Source of the DNA: Tropicibacter sp. Alg240-R139
Lineage (GTDB): Bacteria > Pseudomonadota > Alphaproteobacteria > Rhodobacterales > Rhodobacteraceae
DNA length: 64,000 nucleotides
Direction: 5' to 3'
NCBI RefSeq assembly: GCF_900537075.1
Contig: NZ_UNRA01000002.1
Coordinates: forward strand, 793,249 to 857,248
Shown piece by piece: positions 51,628 through 61,986 of the stretch (its first letter is position 1; the number at the start of each line of letters is the position of its first letter). The translations under genes were made by a program, and so were the position numbers. A model generated the notes under the pieces. The model was not told where the DNA came from, ran no database searches, and saw only the letters and a program-made list of their open reading frames with translations.

Positions 51628-54177
51628 GTGCAGAATAACCCCAACACCACCTTGATCACGGCGACCGCCCCTGTGGCGGCCAAAACCCATGGCGGACGTG
51701 CAAAATGTCTGCAGCGTCTGGTGCGGCTGGAATTGCCCGTGCCGCGCACCGTTGGATTGTCATTCACCGCGGTGCACAACATTGCCGAGGGGCAGATGCC
51801 GGATATTGCGGCGATCCTGGAGCAGTTTGACGAGACCGATCTGCTGTGTGTGAGGCCCAGTTCTGAGGACCCTGATTGGGGCGGGCCCGGTGCGATCCTG
51901 AACATCGGCATGAACGACGCGCGCTATGTTGAACTGTCCGACAGTATGGGCGCAGGGGCCGCGGCGGCGCTCTATCTGCGGTTTGTGCAGAACTATGCCG
52001 TCCATGTGGCGCGTCTGGACCCGGATGCGTTTGAGGATGTGGTGGATGATGGCCCGCAGGGGCTGAGTGAAATTTTACACGTCTATGAGGCCGAAACCGA
52101 CGAGCCATTCCCGCAGGACCCGGGTGAACAGTTGGAAGCGGTGCTGAAATCCATGGCCCGCGCGTGGGAGGGCACAACCGCCCGTCTGTTGCGTCAGGCA
52201 AAGGGCGCGCCGGCGGATGCGGGCCTTGGGCTGGTGGTGCAGCAGATGATCCCTGGTGTGGGGCAGGGCGAATGTGGCTCGGGCGTGTTGCAACTGGTCA
52301 ATACGGTGACCGGGCAGCCCCAAATCACGGGCCGCTACCTAAGCCAAAGCCAGGGGCGCGATGCGCTTGGGGCCGGATCAGGCGCGCTTTATCTGGAAAA
52401 GGACCCTCGTGGCCCGTCACTGGAGGATCTGGCGCCCGAGGCCTTTGAGGAGCTCAAGACCCACGCCGCCCTGATGCGCGCCAAGCTGCGCGAGGAAATG
52501 CAGGTCGAGTTTGTGATCGAAAGCGGCCATGCGCATATTCTGGACGGTGTGCGTGTGCCGCGCAGCGCGCGCGCATCCGTTCGGATTGCCGTGCGTCTGG
52601 CAGAGGATGGCATCATCCCGCAGGAAGAGGCGGTAATGCGCGTCGAGCCGCATTCACTGAATGAACTTTTGCACCGACAGGTCGATCCCGAAGCCCCGCG
52701 CGATGTGCTGACCACTGGCATTGCCGCCAGCCCCGGTGCGGCCACTGGCAAAATCGTATTCACCGCTGCCGAGGCGCAGGCAAGTGCCGCGCGGTCCGAG
52801 CCCTGCATTTTGGTGCGCCGGGAAACCTCTCCCGAAGACGTGCGCGGCATGCATGCCGCCGTGGCCGTTTTGACTGAAAAGGGCGGCATGACAAGCCACG
52901 CCGCGGTGATCGGGCGTGGAATGGGCCTGCCTTGTATCGTTGGGGCGTCGGATATGACGTTCCAGACCAAGAAGAAGACGCTGACCGCCCCGAATGGGCG
53001 CGTGTTCAAAACCGGCGACACGCTGACCATCGATGGCAGCTCGGGGCAGGTTCTGGCTGGCCAACCCGCGATGCTTGAGGCGGCATTGGATGAGTGTTTC
53101 CAGACACTGATGGGATGGGCGGATCAATCCCGCGACATTGGCATCCGGGCCAATGCTGACACACCGGCAGACGCTCAGACAGCGCGGAACTTTAACGCGC
53201 AGGGCATCGGGCTTTGCCGGACCGAGCATATGTTCTTTGATCCCGGTCGCTTGACGGTGATGCGCGAGATGATCTTTGCTGACGAACCCTCGGGTCGCGC
53301 GGCGGCATTGGAGCGCTTGCTGCCCATGCAGCGTGAGGATTTCACCCAGCTTTTTCGTATCATGCAGGGACAGCCCGTATGCATTCGCTTGTTCGATCCG
53401 CCATTGCACGAATTTCTGCCCACCACCCGCACCGGGCAGCGCGAGCTGGCCGAAGCGCTGGATATCCCGGTCAGTGATGTTACGCGCCGGGTTGAGGCGA
53501 TGACTGAATACAACCCCATGCTGGGGCTGCGTGGTGTGCGCTTGGGCGTTACGGTTCCCGAAATTTATGACATGCAGGCGCGGGCAATTTTCGAGGCCAC
53601 GATTGAAGCCAGTCACGAAGGTGCTCCAGTGGTGCCCGAGGTGATGATCCCATTGGTCAGCGCCAAGCGCGAGGTGGAGTTGGTCAAGGCGCGCATCGAT
53701 GCCGTGGCCGCCGCCGTGGCACAAGAGCGCGGTCTGGATTTTGATTATCGTCTGGGGGTGATGGTGGAAACGCCGCGCGCATGTCTGCGCGCGGATGAGA
53801 TCGCGCCGCATACGGCCTTTCTGAGTTTCGGTACAAACGACCTGACGCAGATGACCTATGGACTTTCGCGCGACGATGCTGGGCGTTTTATGTCGGCCTA
53901 CGTGCAGCAAGGGGTTTTCAACGAAGATCCGTTTCACGTGCTGGATACCGACGGCGTGGGGGAGCTGCTGCAATTGGGTGCTGCACGCGCACGCGCGGCG
54001 CAACCGGATCTGACGCTTTCAGTGTGTGGTGAGCACGGCGGTAACCCCGAATCAATCGCCTTTTGCCGGGCTGCCGGGTTTGATTATGTGTCCTGCTCGC
54101 CCTTCCGGGTGCCGGTTGCGCGGCTTGCTGCCGCCCAATTGGCCATCGCCCACAAACTGGGAGAAAGCCCCCGTTAA
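51628..54177 (+). CDS. Pyruvate phosphate dikinase-like PEP-utilising enzyme
   Basis: An 849-residue protein with an ATP-grasp N-domain, a central phospho-His domain and a C-terminal PEP/pyruvate barrel. The swivelling His motif GGMTSHAAVIGRGMGLPC is intact, as are LCRTEHMFF, SFGTNDLTQMTYGLSRDD and the catalytic-Cys motif VCGEHGGNP. The N-domain is divergent: VRPSSEDPDWGGPGAILNIG replaces the usual VRSGA..SMPGM stretch, and LDGVRVP stands where LQTR is expected. Start is the GTG at 51628 (VQNNPNTT) after AAAAGG; the open frame extends earlier. It may run gluconeogenic PEP formation or be a paralogue with altered nucleotide use. Confidence 0.82.
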   Translation: MQNNPNTTLITATAPVAAKTHGGRAKCLQRLVRLELPVPRTVGLSFTAVHNIAEGQMPDIAAILEQFDETDLLCVRPSSEDPDWGGPGAILNIGMNDARYVELSDSMGAGAAAALYLRFVQNYAVHVARLDPDAFEDVVDDGPQGLSEILHVYEAETDEPFPQDPGEQLEAVLKSMARAWEGTTARLLRQAKGAPADAGLGLVVQQMIPGVGQGECGSGVLQLVNTVTGQPQITGRYLSQSQGRDALGAGSGALYLEKDPRGPSLEDLAPEAFEELKTHAALMRAKLREEMQVEFVIESGHAHILDGVRVPRSARASVRIAVRLAEDGIIPQEEAVMRVEPHSLNELLHRQVDPEAPRDVLTTGIAASPGAATGKIVFTAAEAQASAARSEPCILVRRETSPEDVRGMHAAVAVLTEKGGMTSHAAVIGRGMGLPCIVGASDMTFQTKKKTLTAPNGRVFKTGDTLTIDGSSGQVLAGQPAMLEAALDECFQTLMGWADQSRDIGIRANADTPADAQTARNFNAQGIGLCRTEHMFFDPGRLTVMREMIFADEPSGRAAALERLLPMQREDFTQLFRIMQGQPVCIRLFDPPLHEFLPTTRTGQRELAEALDIPVSDVTRRVEAMTEYNPMLGLRGVRLGVTVPEIYDMQARAIFEATIEASHEGAPVVPEVMIPLVSAKREVELVKARIDAVAAAVAQERGLDFDYRLGVMVETPRACLRADEIAPHTAFLSFGTNDLTQMTYGLSRDDAGRFMSAYVQQGVFNEDPFHVLDTDGVGELLQLGAARARAAQPDLTLSVCGEHGGNPESIAFCRAAGFDYVSCSPFRVPVARLAAAQLAIAHKLGESPR

Positions 54178-54352
54178 ACCCACTATATATTGTGTTTCAA
54201 TGCCTTAACGCTTCTGTTTGAGGCGGCAATTTTCAACGCATTTTTACTTGCATTTTTCGAGAAACTGGACCTTTGCTGCAAGCTGCGCTAAACGGCTGCC
54301 TGCGCCCACCGGGGGAGGGTACGGCGCGAGAGTGCCGTTTGGGGTTTTGAAA

Positions 54353-54991
54353 ATGAAACGTTTCTTTGTGGCCGCAGCCGTTATCCTGGCTGCTCTGGGA
54401 CCGAAGTCGGTCATTGCAGATTCAGGACTGAACATGGTGATTGAACGCGAGCAGGCATCCCTGAACGCGCTACCCGGTTCGCGTTTCCGCCAGTACTTGA
54501 AGGCGTTCCGCCCTAAGCCCAAGCCGGTTGAGGTGACCTATTCGCGTGCTTGGTTGGATGACCAGCCCAAGCCCGAAGGCGACGACAACTTTCGTTGCCT
54601 GTCTGAGGCGCTGTATTTTGAGGCGCGCGGTGAAACCGTCAAAGGGCAGTTCGCCGTGGCCGAAGTGATCATGAACCGGGTCAAAAGCGGACGCTTTCCA
54701 AACTCCTTGTGCGGCGTGATCCGCCAGGGGACAGGCAAGAAATATCAGTGTCAATTCACCTATACCTGTGACGGTCGCAAGGAAGTCATCGCCGAGAAAC
54801 AGGCGTTCGAACGGGTGTCAAAGGTGGCACGCACGATTATCGATGGTGTGTCCCAAGATCTGACAAACGGTGCAACGCATTATCACACCACTGCCGTGCG
54901 CCCCAGCTGGTCACGGGTGTACAAGAGAACCGCCAAGATCGGTGTGCACATCTTTTACCGCCACAACTATCGCACAGCCTCAAGCAACTGA
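54353..54991 (+). CDS. Cell wall hydrolase (CwlJ/SleB family)
   Basis: A 212-residue precursor with a signal peptide (about 1-22, ending SVIADS). The Hydrolase_2 domain at about 75-205 shows CLSEALYFEARGE (catalytic Glu candidates), AVAEVIMNRVKSGRFPNSLCGVI, and QCQFTYTCDG with family cysteines. In spore-formers the family cleaves cortex peptidoglycan; in Gram-negative bacteria it is a periplasmic lytic enzyme of cell-wall turnover. ATG 54353 is the signal-peptide start. The gap before it holds no terminator that I can identify. Confidence 0.87.
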   Translation: MKRFFVAAAVILAALGPKSVIADSGLNMVIEREQASLNALPGSRFRQYLKAFRPKPKPVEVTYSRAWLDDQPKPEGDDNFRCLSEALYFEARGETVKGQFAVAEVIMNRVKSGRFPNSLCGVIRQGTGKKYQCQFTYTCDGRKEVIAEKQAFERVSKVARTIIDGVSQDLTNGATHYHTTAVRPSWSRVYKRTAKIGVHIFYRHNYRTASSN

Positions 54992-55147
54992 CGGCTTGAG
55001 GGCTAAGACTGGAGTGGGTCAAATTTTTTTGCTCCCGCCGCCAATGTGCGCCGCATTCGACGGCTGGTATGGCGTTTGCGGTTCTGATATGGGCGCGTCA
55101 GCCGCATATGATGGTATCTCACTGTCCCGGTCGTGGAAGGCACCCAA

Positions 55148-56080
55148 ATGAGCTCTGAAATTCGTCTTGCATTTGCGCACCCCTCGGAACGATCCGAAGC
55201 CACCGCGCCCAATGGTCCCTTGGGTAGCCCGCTGGATCGCATCTCGTTGCGCGATCACACTGTTGAGGTCGAAATTGGCGCGTTCCAGGCCGAGCGGGGT
55301 ACTACGCAGCGCATCTGCTTTAACGTGGTGGTCGAGGTTCAACCGCTGACTGGTCCCATCGACGACGATGTCGATCGTATTCTGTCCTACGACCGCGTGA
55401 CCGAGGCCATCGCACATGAGTTGTCTGAGGAACGCCTGAACCTGCTGGAAACACTAGCTGCGCGTGTTGCTGAACGCATCTTGCTGGAGCCGCAGGCCGT
55501 TCGGGCCTTTGTGCGGATCGAAAAACTGGACCGAGGCCCCGGCGCGTTGGGGGTCGAGATTGTGCGCGGCAAGGATACGGTGAATCACGAGGTTGCCGAA
55601 GAAGAGCGCCCACACCCGCGTATGGCTTATCTGTCGAACACGGCCATCGCGTCGGACAGTCTGAGCGGCTGGATTGATCAGCTTGAAACGCGCGACCGAC
55701 CGCTGATCATCTGCGTGGGCGCGCCGGAGTTGCCTGCGCCACAGACCGGTCACGCGATGACACAGCGTCGGATTGACTTGCTCGCAATCGAACAGAACGC
55801 CTGGTCCCTGGCAGCGCGTGATCACCGTTGCGTGGTGGTGTCGACGCGGACCGAACTCGATTGGGGTATGAAAAACGACCAGATCTGTGTTTGGGCTCCA
55901 TCCAAGATCGTACTGGACGCGGTTGATGGACCCTCAGCCGTTCCATCAGAATCCGTCGCCTTGGCAGCCTGGTTCGCAGCGACCATAGAGGCTGGCGAAA
56001 TGTTGGTGATTGGTGCCGACCTACCGGACGAGGCCAGCGTGCCCCTGCGTTCAGTTTCGGTGGAGCAGGTAACCCTGTGA
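55148..56080 (+). CDS. folB: Dihydroneopterin aldolase with a C-terminal extension
   Basis: Cleaves dihydroneopterin to hydroxymethyl-dihydropterin in folate synthesis. Residues of about 30-145 match FolB: VEIGAFQAERGTTQRI (catalytic Glu candidate), ILSYDRVTEAI, LNLLETLAARVAERIL and IEKLDRGPGALGVEI (catalytic Lys candidate). The remaining ~160 residues form an additional domain of unknown role (RPLIICVGAPELPA...). At 310 residues it is far longer than typical FolB (about 120). ATG 55148 follows GGAAGG; the stop overlaps the folP start (GTGA), so folB and folP are coupled. Confidence 0.85.
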   Translation: MSSEIRLAFAHPSERSEATAPNGPLGSPLDRISLRDHTVEVEIGAFQAERGTTQRICFNVVVEVQPLTGPIDDDVDRILSYDRVTEAIAHELSEERLNLLETLAARVAERILLEPQAVRAFVRIEKLDRGPGALGVEIVRGKDTVNHEVAEEERPHPRMAYLSNTAIASDSLSGWIDQLETRDRPLIICVGAPELPAPQTGHAMTQRRIDLLAIEQNAWSLAARDHRCVVVSTRTELDWGMKNDQICVWAPSKIVLDAVDGPSAVPSESVALAAWFAATIEAGEMLVIGADLPDEASVPLRSVSVEQVTL

Positions 56081-57075
56081 CACTCGGCTATCGACCTCTG
56101 CCTCAATCAGGCACGGCGCGTCCGAGCGGGGCCGTGCCCCTGGTGGGGACGAATTTGTGGTTCAACTATGTTGAGGTTCTAGAATGCGGTCGCACGCCCG
56201 AAATAATCTCGGCACAGGACCTGCCTGCGGGTGTTGCGGCGCGTTTGACCGCGCCACGTGAGCCTCTGGCTGGGCTCGATATGAATCAGCCTAACATCAT
56301 GGGCATTCTGAACACGACGCCAGACAGTTTCTCGGATGGCGGCGTGCATGCCGGGGTTGAGGCCGCGGTACAGGGCGCAAGGGCTATGGTGGCTGCAGGC
56401 GCGACGATATTGGATGTGGGGGGCGAATCCACCCGTCCGGGTGCGTCCTTTGTCCCGCATGATCAAGAAATCGCCCGGACTGCGCCGGTGATCGCAGCAA
56501 TCCGGGCTGAGACGCAAACAGCGATTTCAATCGACACCCGTAAGGCGCAAGTGGCGCAGGCCGCTGTCACGGCTGGGGCGACCATCGTCAATGATGTTTC
56601 AGGGTTCACCTTCGATGCCGATCTTGCCCCTGTGTGTGCCAATCTGCCCGTGCCGGTCTGCGTGATGCATGCCCAGGGCGATCCCGCCACCATGCAAAAT
56701 GACCCGCGGTATGAGGATGTCGTGCTGGATGTTTACCGTTTCCTGGAGGCACAGGTAACTCGGCTTGTGGCGCTTGGCCTGCGGCGTGGCCAAATCATCG
56801 TTGATCCCGGCCTTGGATTTGGCAAGACGCAGGATCACAATCTGACGCTGCTCAAAAACCTGTCAGTGTTTCATGGCCTTGGCTGTCCGATCCTGCTGGG
56901 AGCGTCGCGCAAGCGGTTCATTGGCACCATCGGGCAGGAGCCGCAGGCAGATGCGCGTGCGCCGGGCTCGATCGCGGTGGCTTTGGCTGCTGCGGCGCAG
57001 GGGGCGCAAATCCTGCGCGTTCATGATGTAGCTGAAACGGCGCAGGCCCTGCGGCTGTGGCAGGCTGTCCGCTAG
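56077..57075 (+). CDS. folP: Dihydropteroate synthase
   Basis: Joins hydroxymethyl-dihydropterin diphosphate to para-aminobenzoate; target of sulfonamides. The TIM-barrel motifs are MGILNTTPDSFSDGG (about 75-90), DVGGESTRPGA, SIDTRKAQVA, VNDVSGF, DPGLGFGKT and LLGASRKRFIG. The 332-residue protein carries an N-terminal extension of about 70 residues beyond the usual barrel. GTG 56077 overlaps the folB stop. glmM, a common folP neighbour, is not present; a convergent EamA gene overlaps the end by four bases. Confidence 0.95.
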   Translation: MTLGYRPLPQSGTARPSGAVPLVGTNLWFNYVEVLECGRTPEIISAQDLPAGVAARLTAPREPLAGLDMNQPNIMGILNTTPDSFSDGGVHAGVEAAVQGARAMVAAGATILDVGGESTRPGASFVPHDQEIARTAPVIAAIRAETQTAISIDTRKAQVAQAAVTAGATIVNDVSGFTFDADLAPVCANLPVPVCVMHAQGDPATMQNDPRYEDVVLDVYRFLEAQVTRLVALGLRRGQIIVDPGLGFGKTQDHNLTLLKNLSVFHGLGCPILLGASRKRFIGTIGQEPQADARAPGSIAVALAAAAQGAQILRVHDVAETAQALRLWQAVR

Positions 57076-57989
57076 CGGCGGAACAGACGAAATAGCGCGC
57101 CGTACTGGCTCAGCCCCACCCCGCCAAGAATCAACAAAAGCGCCCAAATCAGTGACGGGGGCAGGGGTTCGCTCAGGACCAGCCAACCCATAATCACGGA
57201 CCAGGCCGGCACTTGGTAATTGGTCAGGCTCATGAAGGTTGGTCCGGCGCTGAGTACCAGCATGATACGCAGTAGAAAGGCCCCTGCGGTCGGTATCATT
57301 CCCAACACGGCCAGCGCCGCAAAAGTGGGACCATCAACCGCCGGCGGTGGGCCTTCGAACATCAGCGCGACGGTCAGCACCGGCACCAGCCCGATGAACA
57401 AAGTAACGGCAGTCAACCCAACTGGATCAGCCTTGGGCAAATTGCGCAGCATGACCGAACTGACCGCATAGCAGGCCGCAGCTGAAAGACAGGCAAGGCG
57501 GCCCCAAATTTCATTCTCGGTGCCGCTGCTTTCAAAGGCGTGCCCACCGATCAAGACGACGACACCGGCAAATCCCACGACAAAACCCAGGGCTTTGCGC
57601 CAAGTGAGCCGCTCTCCGGGCACCAGAAAGTGAGCCAGCGGCAGAACCATCAGTGCGACCGAGGCCATCGAGACACCCGCGAACCCGCTGGTGACATATT
57701 GCTGACCCCAACTGATGAGCAGAAAGGGGACGGCGGTGGACAAGGCGCCGGTTACAGACAGCACCGCCCAGGTTCCCGCGCCAACGGGATCGGCAAAAAG
57801 GCGCGCACCCTTGATCACCCAGATTAGCCCGACAAGGCCCGAAGCAAAGACGATCCTGGCCGAAGCGAGCCAAAAAGGCGTGATGCCACGCAAAGCGACC
57901 TCGATCACTAGAAAGGTCGAACCCCAGATAACACCGAGAGCAACAATCATGAGCCAGTCGCGGCGAGAAATGTCGGGAGAATTGACCAT
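57072..57989 (-). CDS. EamA/DMT family transporter
   Basis: A 305-residue inner-membrane protein with ten helices in two EamA repeats (opening IVALGVIWGSTFLVIEVALRG; second repeat ending TNYQVPAWSVIMGWLVLSE). Probable exporter of an amino acid or other metabolite; the substrate is not readable. Its stop overlaps the folP stop by four bases in convergent orientation. Its upstream region contains repeat element C. Confidence 0.87.
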   Translation of the reverse strand: MVNSPDISRRDWLMIVALGVIWGSTFLVIEVALRGITPFWLASARIVFASGLVGLIWVIKGARLFADPVGAGTWAVLSVTGALSTAVPFLLISWGQQYVTSGFAGVSMASVALMVLPLAHFLVPGERLTWRKALGFVVGFAGVVVLIGGHAFESSGTENEIWGRLACLSAAACYAVSSVMLRNLPKADPVGLTAVTLFIGLVPVLTVALMFEGPPPAVDGPTFAALAVLGMIPTAGAFLLRIMLVLSAGPTFMSLTNYQVPAWSVIMGWLVLSEPLPPSLIWALLLILGGVGLSQYGALFRLFRR

Positions 57990-58064
57990 GCCGCGACCTG
58001 ACCTTGAACTGTGGGCCGGGTCAAGCGCAAGAATTGTGCTCTATGTCTTATTGTTTGACGGGAG

Positions 58065-58197
58065 CGCTCCCGCCCGTAGTAGATGTTTCTGACGAAACAC
58101 CTCCTCCCGTTGGGCCGGGCGCCGAGCTTTGCTCGGCGCCCGGCCCAAAGCCGCTAGTGGTACCGACGCAGTCGGGAACGCTCGGGTGGGGGAGCCC
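58065..58197 (-). repeat. Structured intergenic element, copy C (long form)
   Basis: Read on the minus strand: GGCTCCCCCACCCGAGCG, GACTGCGTC hairpin, CACTAGCGGCTTT, hairpin GGGCCGGGCGCCGAGC / GCTCGGCGCCCGGCCC, AACGGGAGGAGG, hairpin TGTTTC-GTCA-GAAACA, tail ATCTACTACGGGCGGGAGCG. The tail departs from CGACGA, but the stem pairing is preserved. It lies between two minus-strand genes, downstream of the Rieske oxygenase. Confidence 0.86.
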
Positions 58198-58259
58198 TCT
58201 CCCGGTTTTTGGGGTCTTCGAGTGCGATCGTGGGATCGTCAGGCCATCTCAGGCAGGGT

Positions 58260-59411
58260 TCAAGCGCAGGCGTCGCCCACCATCTTTTGAAACTTTGCCA
58301 ACATGACCTCGCCTCCTAGCCCCTCGGCCAGAGCCGAAACAGAATAGTCAGGCGAGCGTAAAGAGCGCTGCATCTTTTCGCAGACCCAGACATCTTCGGT
58401 TTGAAAGTCGCCTGTCGTTAGCGGGTGCTGTGTCCAGTTCCTGGATTCGATCAAGCCGGTTTCAGGATCATACCCCGGCGTCCCTTTGAGAGGTTCCTTG
58501 TAGCTCCACCAGCTTTTGGGAGACCAAGTGCGCGAGCGCAGGATCGTGGTGTCGCCGTCCACCGGCTCCATCGTGGAAACGGTCAGCGACCAGGGCGAGG
58601 GGACAATCATCGTGGTCGGGAACATCATGTAGACGCCGCCATAGCCCGGATCACCCGCGCCCTTGATTTTGGTCATTCCCATTCCGCGCGTCTGCTGTTC
58701 GACATAGACGGGGACACGATTCTTGATGCCGTCGCGTTCGGTCGAATACCACACCATGTGTTCGCCATGCAGGTTCCAGGCGTTCACGCCAACTTTGGGT
58801 CCGCCCAAGGTATTTTCGTGCAAATAGGCCAGGTGATACCCGTCAATGGCATTCTCAAAGAAAACCTTCCAATTGCACTTCAGCTTATAGACGAACTCTT
58901 CGCTGACCTGCAGCTTGGGGTCCGTAATGTCGTGAGGGAAGGCGGCCGCATCCAGCGGCGCAATCCAGTCGGCAAAGCAGGCACCAGGATCGGGGTTGGC
59001 AAAGACCATCCCCTTCCAGCGCCCGATCGAAGCGTCGTGCAGGCTCAGCGACTTGCGGTCCAGGTTGGGGAAACATTCAGCCCGATCCGGCACACCGCGC
59101 AACCGACCGTCCAACCCAAAGGTCCAGCGATGATAGGGGCAGACCAGCGTCTTGCCTGCATTGCCGCGCCCTTCAAGCAGCTCGGTCCCCCGGTGTCGGC
59201 AAATGTTCTTGAATGCGTTCAGGTTGCCATCGGCATCCCGCACGACGGCAATCGGCTGGACGCCGATGCGGGCCGTGACGTAATCGCCGGTTTCCTTGAA
59301 GTCGCTTTCATGGGCCACAAGTTGCCAGGTTTTGGCGAACAGGGTTTCCTGTTCTCGTTGAAACCAATCGGGGGAATAATAGGCCTCTTTGGGCAGAATT
59401 TGCGCTGGCAT
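58260..59411 (-). CDS. Rieske-type aromatic ring-hydroxylating oxygenase, alpha subunit-like
   Basis: A 383-residue oxygenase. The Rieske [2Fe-2S] ligands are in ICRHRGTELLEG and VCPYHRWTFG (CxH...CxxH) near residues 70-95. The C-terminal catalytic domain has an NWKVFFENAIDGYHLAYLHE motif, with the iron His pair and the bridging Asp typical of the family. No beta subunit, reductase or ferredoxin gene is adjacent. The substrate may be an aromatic acid or a quaternary amine; it cannot be assigned. A perfect inverted repeat (59441-59460) lies 30 bases upstream of the start. Confidence 0.88.
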   Translation of the reverse strand: MPAQILPKEAYYSPDWFQREQETLFAKTWQLVAHESDFKETGDYVTARIGVQPIAVVRDADGNLNAFKNICRHRGTELLEGRGNAGKTLVCPYHRWTFGLDGRLRGVPDRAECFPNLDRKSLSLHDASIGRWKGMVFANPDPGACFADWIAPLDAAAFPHDITDPKLQVSEEFVYKLKCNWKVFFENAIDGYHLAYLHENTLGGPKVGVNAWNLHGEHMVWYSTERDGIKNRVPVYVEQQTRGMGMTKIKGAGDPGYGGVYMMFPTTMIVPSPWSLTVSTMEPVDGDTTILRSRTWSPKSWWSYKEPLKGTPGYDPETGLIESRNWTQHPLTTGDFQTEDVWVCEKMQRSLRSPDYSVSALAEGLGGEVMLAKFQKMVGDACA

Positions 59412-59440
59412 GGGGGTCCTTTCCTTGCTGACATCCAGTT

Positions 59441-59460
59441 AATTGTCTCCATGGACAATT
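59441..59460. promoter_or_regulatory. Candidate operator AATTGTC-N6-GACAATT
   Basis: Seven-base perfect arms around TCCATG, centred about 40 bases upstream of the Rieske gene's start. Position and arm length suit a dimeric repressor or activator site. The rest of the 59412-59739 gap shows no supported gene; a 66-codon minus-strand frame there lacks coding support. Confidence 0.6.
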
Positions 59461-59739
59461 TAAAGGGGCGGACAAGAAACTTTACCTAAGTGCGGGCTGG
59501 GGCCCTGGCATCATAGTCCCTGATACAAGTATGCGGCTCTGTTCGCCTTGTGATAGTTTTTCTGCTCCTGTGAGACATTCTGCGATGGCTCGCAGCCAGC
59601 AATCACAATCCCCAAAAGACCGATAATCAACGCGCGCAAATATGCGATGGTTCAAACCCCTGTGCGGATTGGTCGAATTCATACCTTAGCATGCCATGAC
59701 CACGGTGTACTGCACAGGGCCTGTGACCGGTACCCGCCA

Positions 59740-59771
59740 CAAAAAAGGGCGGAGCATCGCTGCTCCGCCCC
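59740..59771 (-). terminator. Intrinsic terminator of ilvC
   Basis: Perfect stem GGGCGGAGCA / TGCTCCGCCC with four-base loop, followed on the minus strand by TTTTTTG, 25 bases past the ilvC stop. Confidence 0.93.
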
Positions 59772-59795
59772 TGAATTCGGCAAAGATCTGACGGA

Positions 59796-61403
<1,608 letters not shown>

Positions 61404-61407
<4 letters not shown>

Positions 61408-61862
61408 TCGAGTTGGATGACATGGATCGCAATATTTTGCGTGCTTTGTTGCAGGATGCGGGCCTGAGCGCCGGGGCTTTGGGGCGGCGGTTTGACCTGT
61501 CACAGCCTGCAACATGGCGACGGATCAAGCGGCTGGAGCAGGGTGGCGTGATCAAAGGGCGTCGCCTGCGGTTGAACGCCGAGGCACTTGGCTTTGGGGT
61601 TACAGTCTTTTTGGGGGTCAAATTGGCTCGCAAAGGGCAGGTGAGCCTGGAAGATTTTGAGCGCGCCGTCAGTGCAATCCCTGAGGTGCAGACTGTCGAG
61701 CATGTCTTGGGTCTGTACGACTATCGTCTTCGCGTCGTTGCCCGCGATTTACCGGACTTTGAGCGGGTATTGCGGCGACGGATCATGACCCTGCCCGGTG
61801 CAGGAGATGTCGAGGCCAATGTGCTCTTGAGTGAAGAGAGGTTGCCCGGCCCAATCGGGTGA
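61404..61862 (+). CDS. Lrp/AsnC family transcriptional regulator (second of pair)
   Basis: A 152-residue protein with the same organisation: HTH LDDMDRNILRALLQDAGLSAGALG, then an effector domain with VQTVEHVLGLYDYRLRVVARD. It starts at GTG 61404 inside the first gene's stop (GTGA) and should be translated at a fixed ratio with it. The two differ in most positions, so they are old paralogues and may form hetero-oligomers. Element copy I follows its stop. Confidence 0.9.
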
Positions 61863-61880
61863 CGTGAGATATTTGCGCAA

Positions 61881-61962
61881 CCGCAGGCGCGGGCAAAGCC
61901 CGTGGCTGCCCGGCCCAACGGGAGGAGGAGCCCCGGAAGGGGCTTCGACGACGGGCGGGAGC
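61881..61962 (+). repeat. Structured intergenic element, copy I
   Basis: Short first hairpin CGGGC-AAA-GCCCG followed by CCCGGCCCAACGGGAGGAGG, the hairpin AGCCCC-GGAA-GGGGCT, and the tail TCGACGACGGGCGGGAGC. It lies 18 bases after the second Lrp gene and 24 before the convergent hutC end. Confidence 0.85.
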
Positions 61963-61986
61963 GCCCCCGTCTTGACAATTCACGGG

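Noticed and set aside
52654-54003. 449-codon minus-strand frame opposite the PPDK-like gene
   Set aside because: Antisense shadow; motifs of the PPDK-like protein are clear on the plus strand.
59482-59682. 66-codon minus-strand ORF between ilvC and the Rieske gene
   Set aside because: No ribosome binding site, family or coding character.
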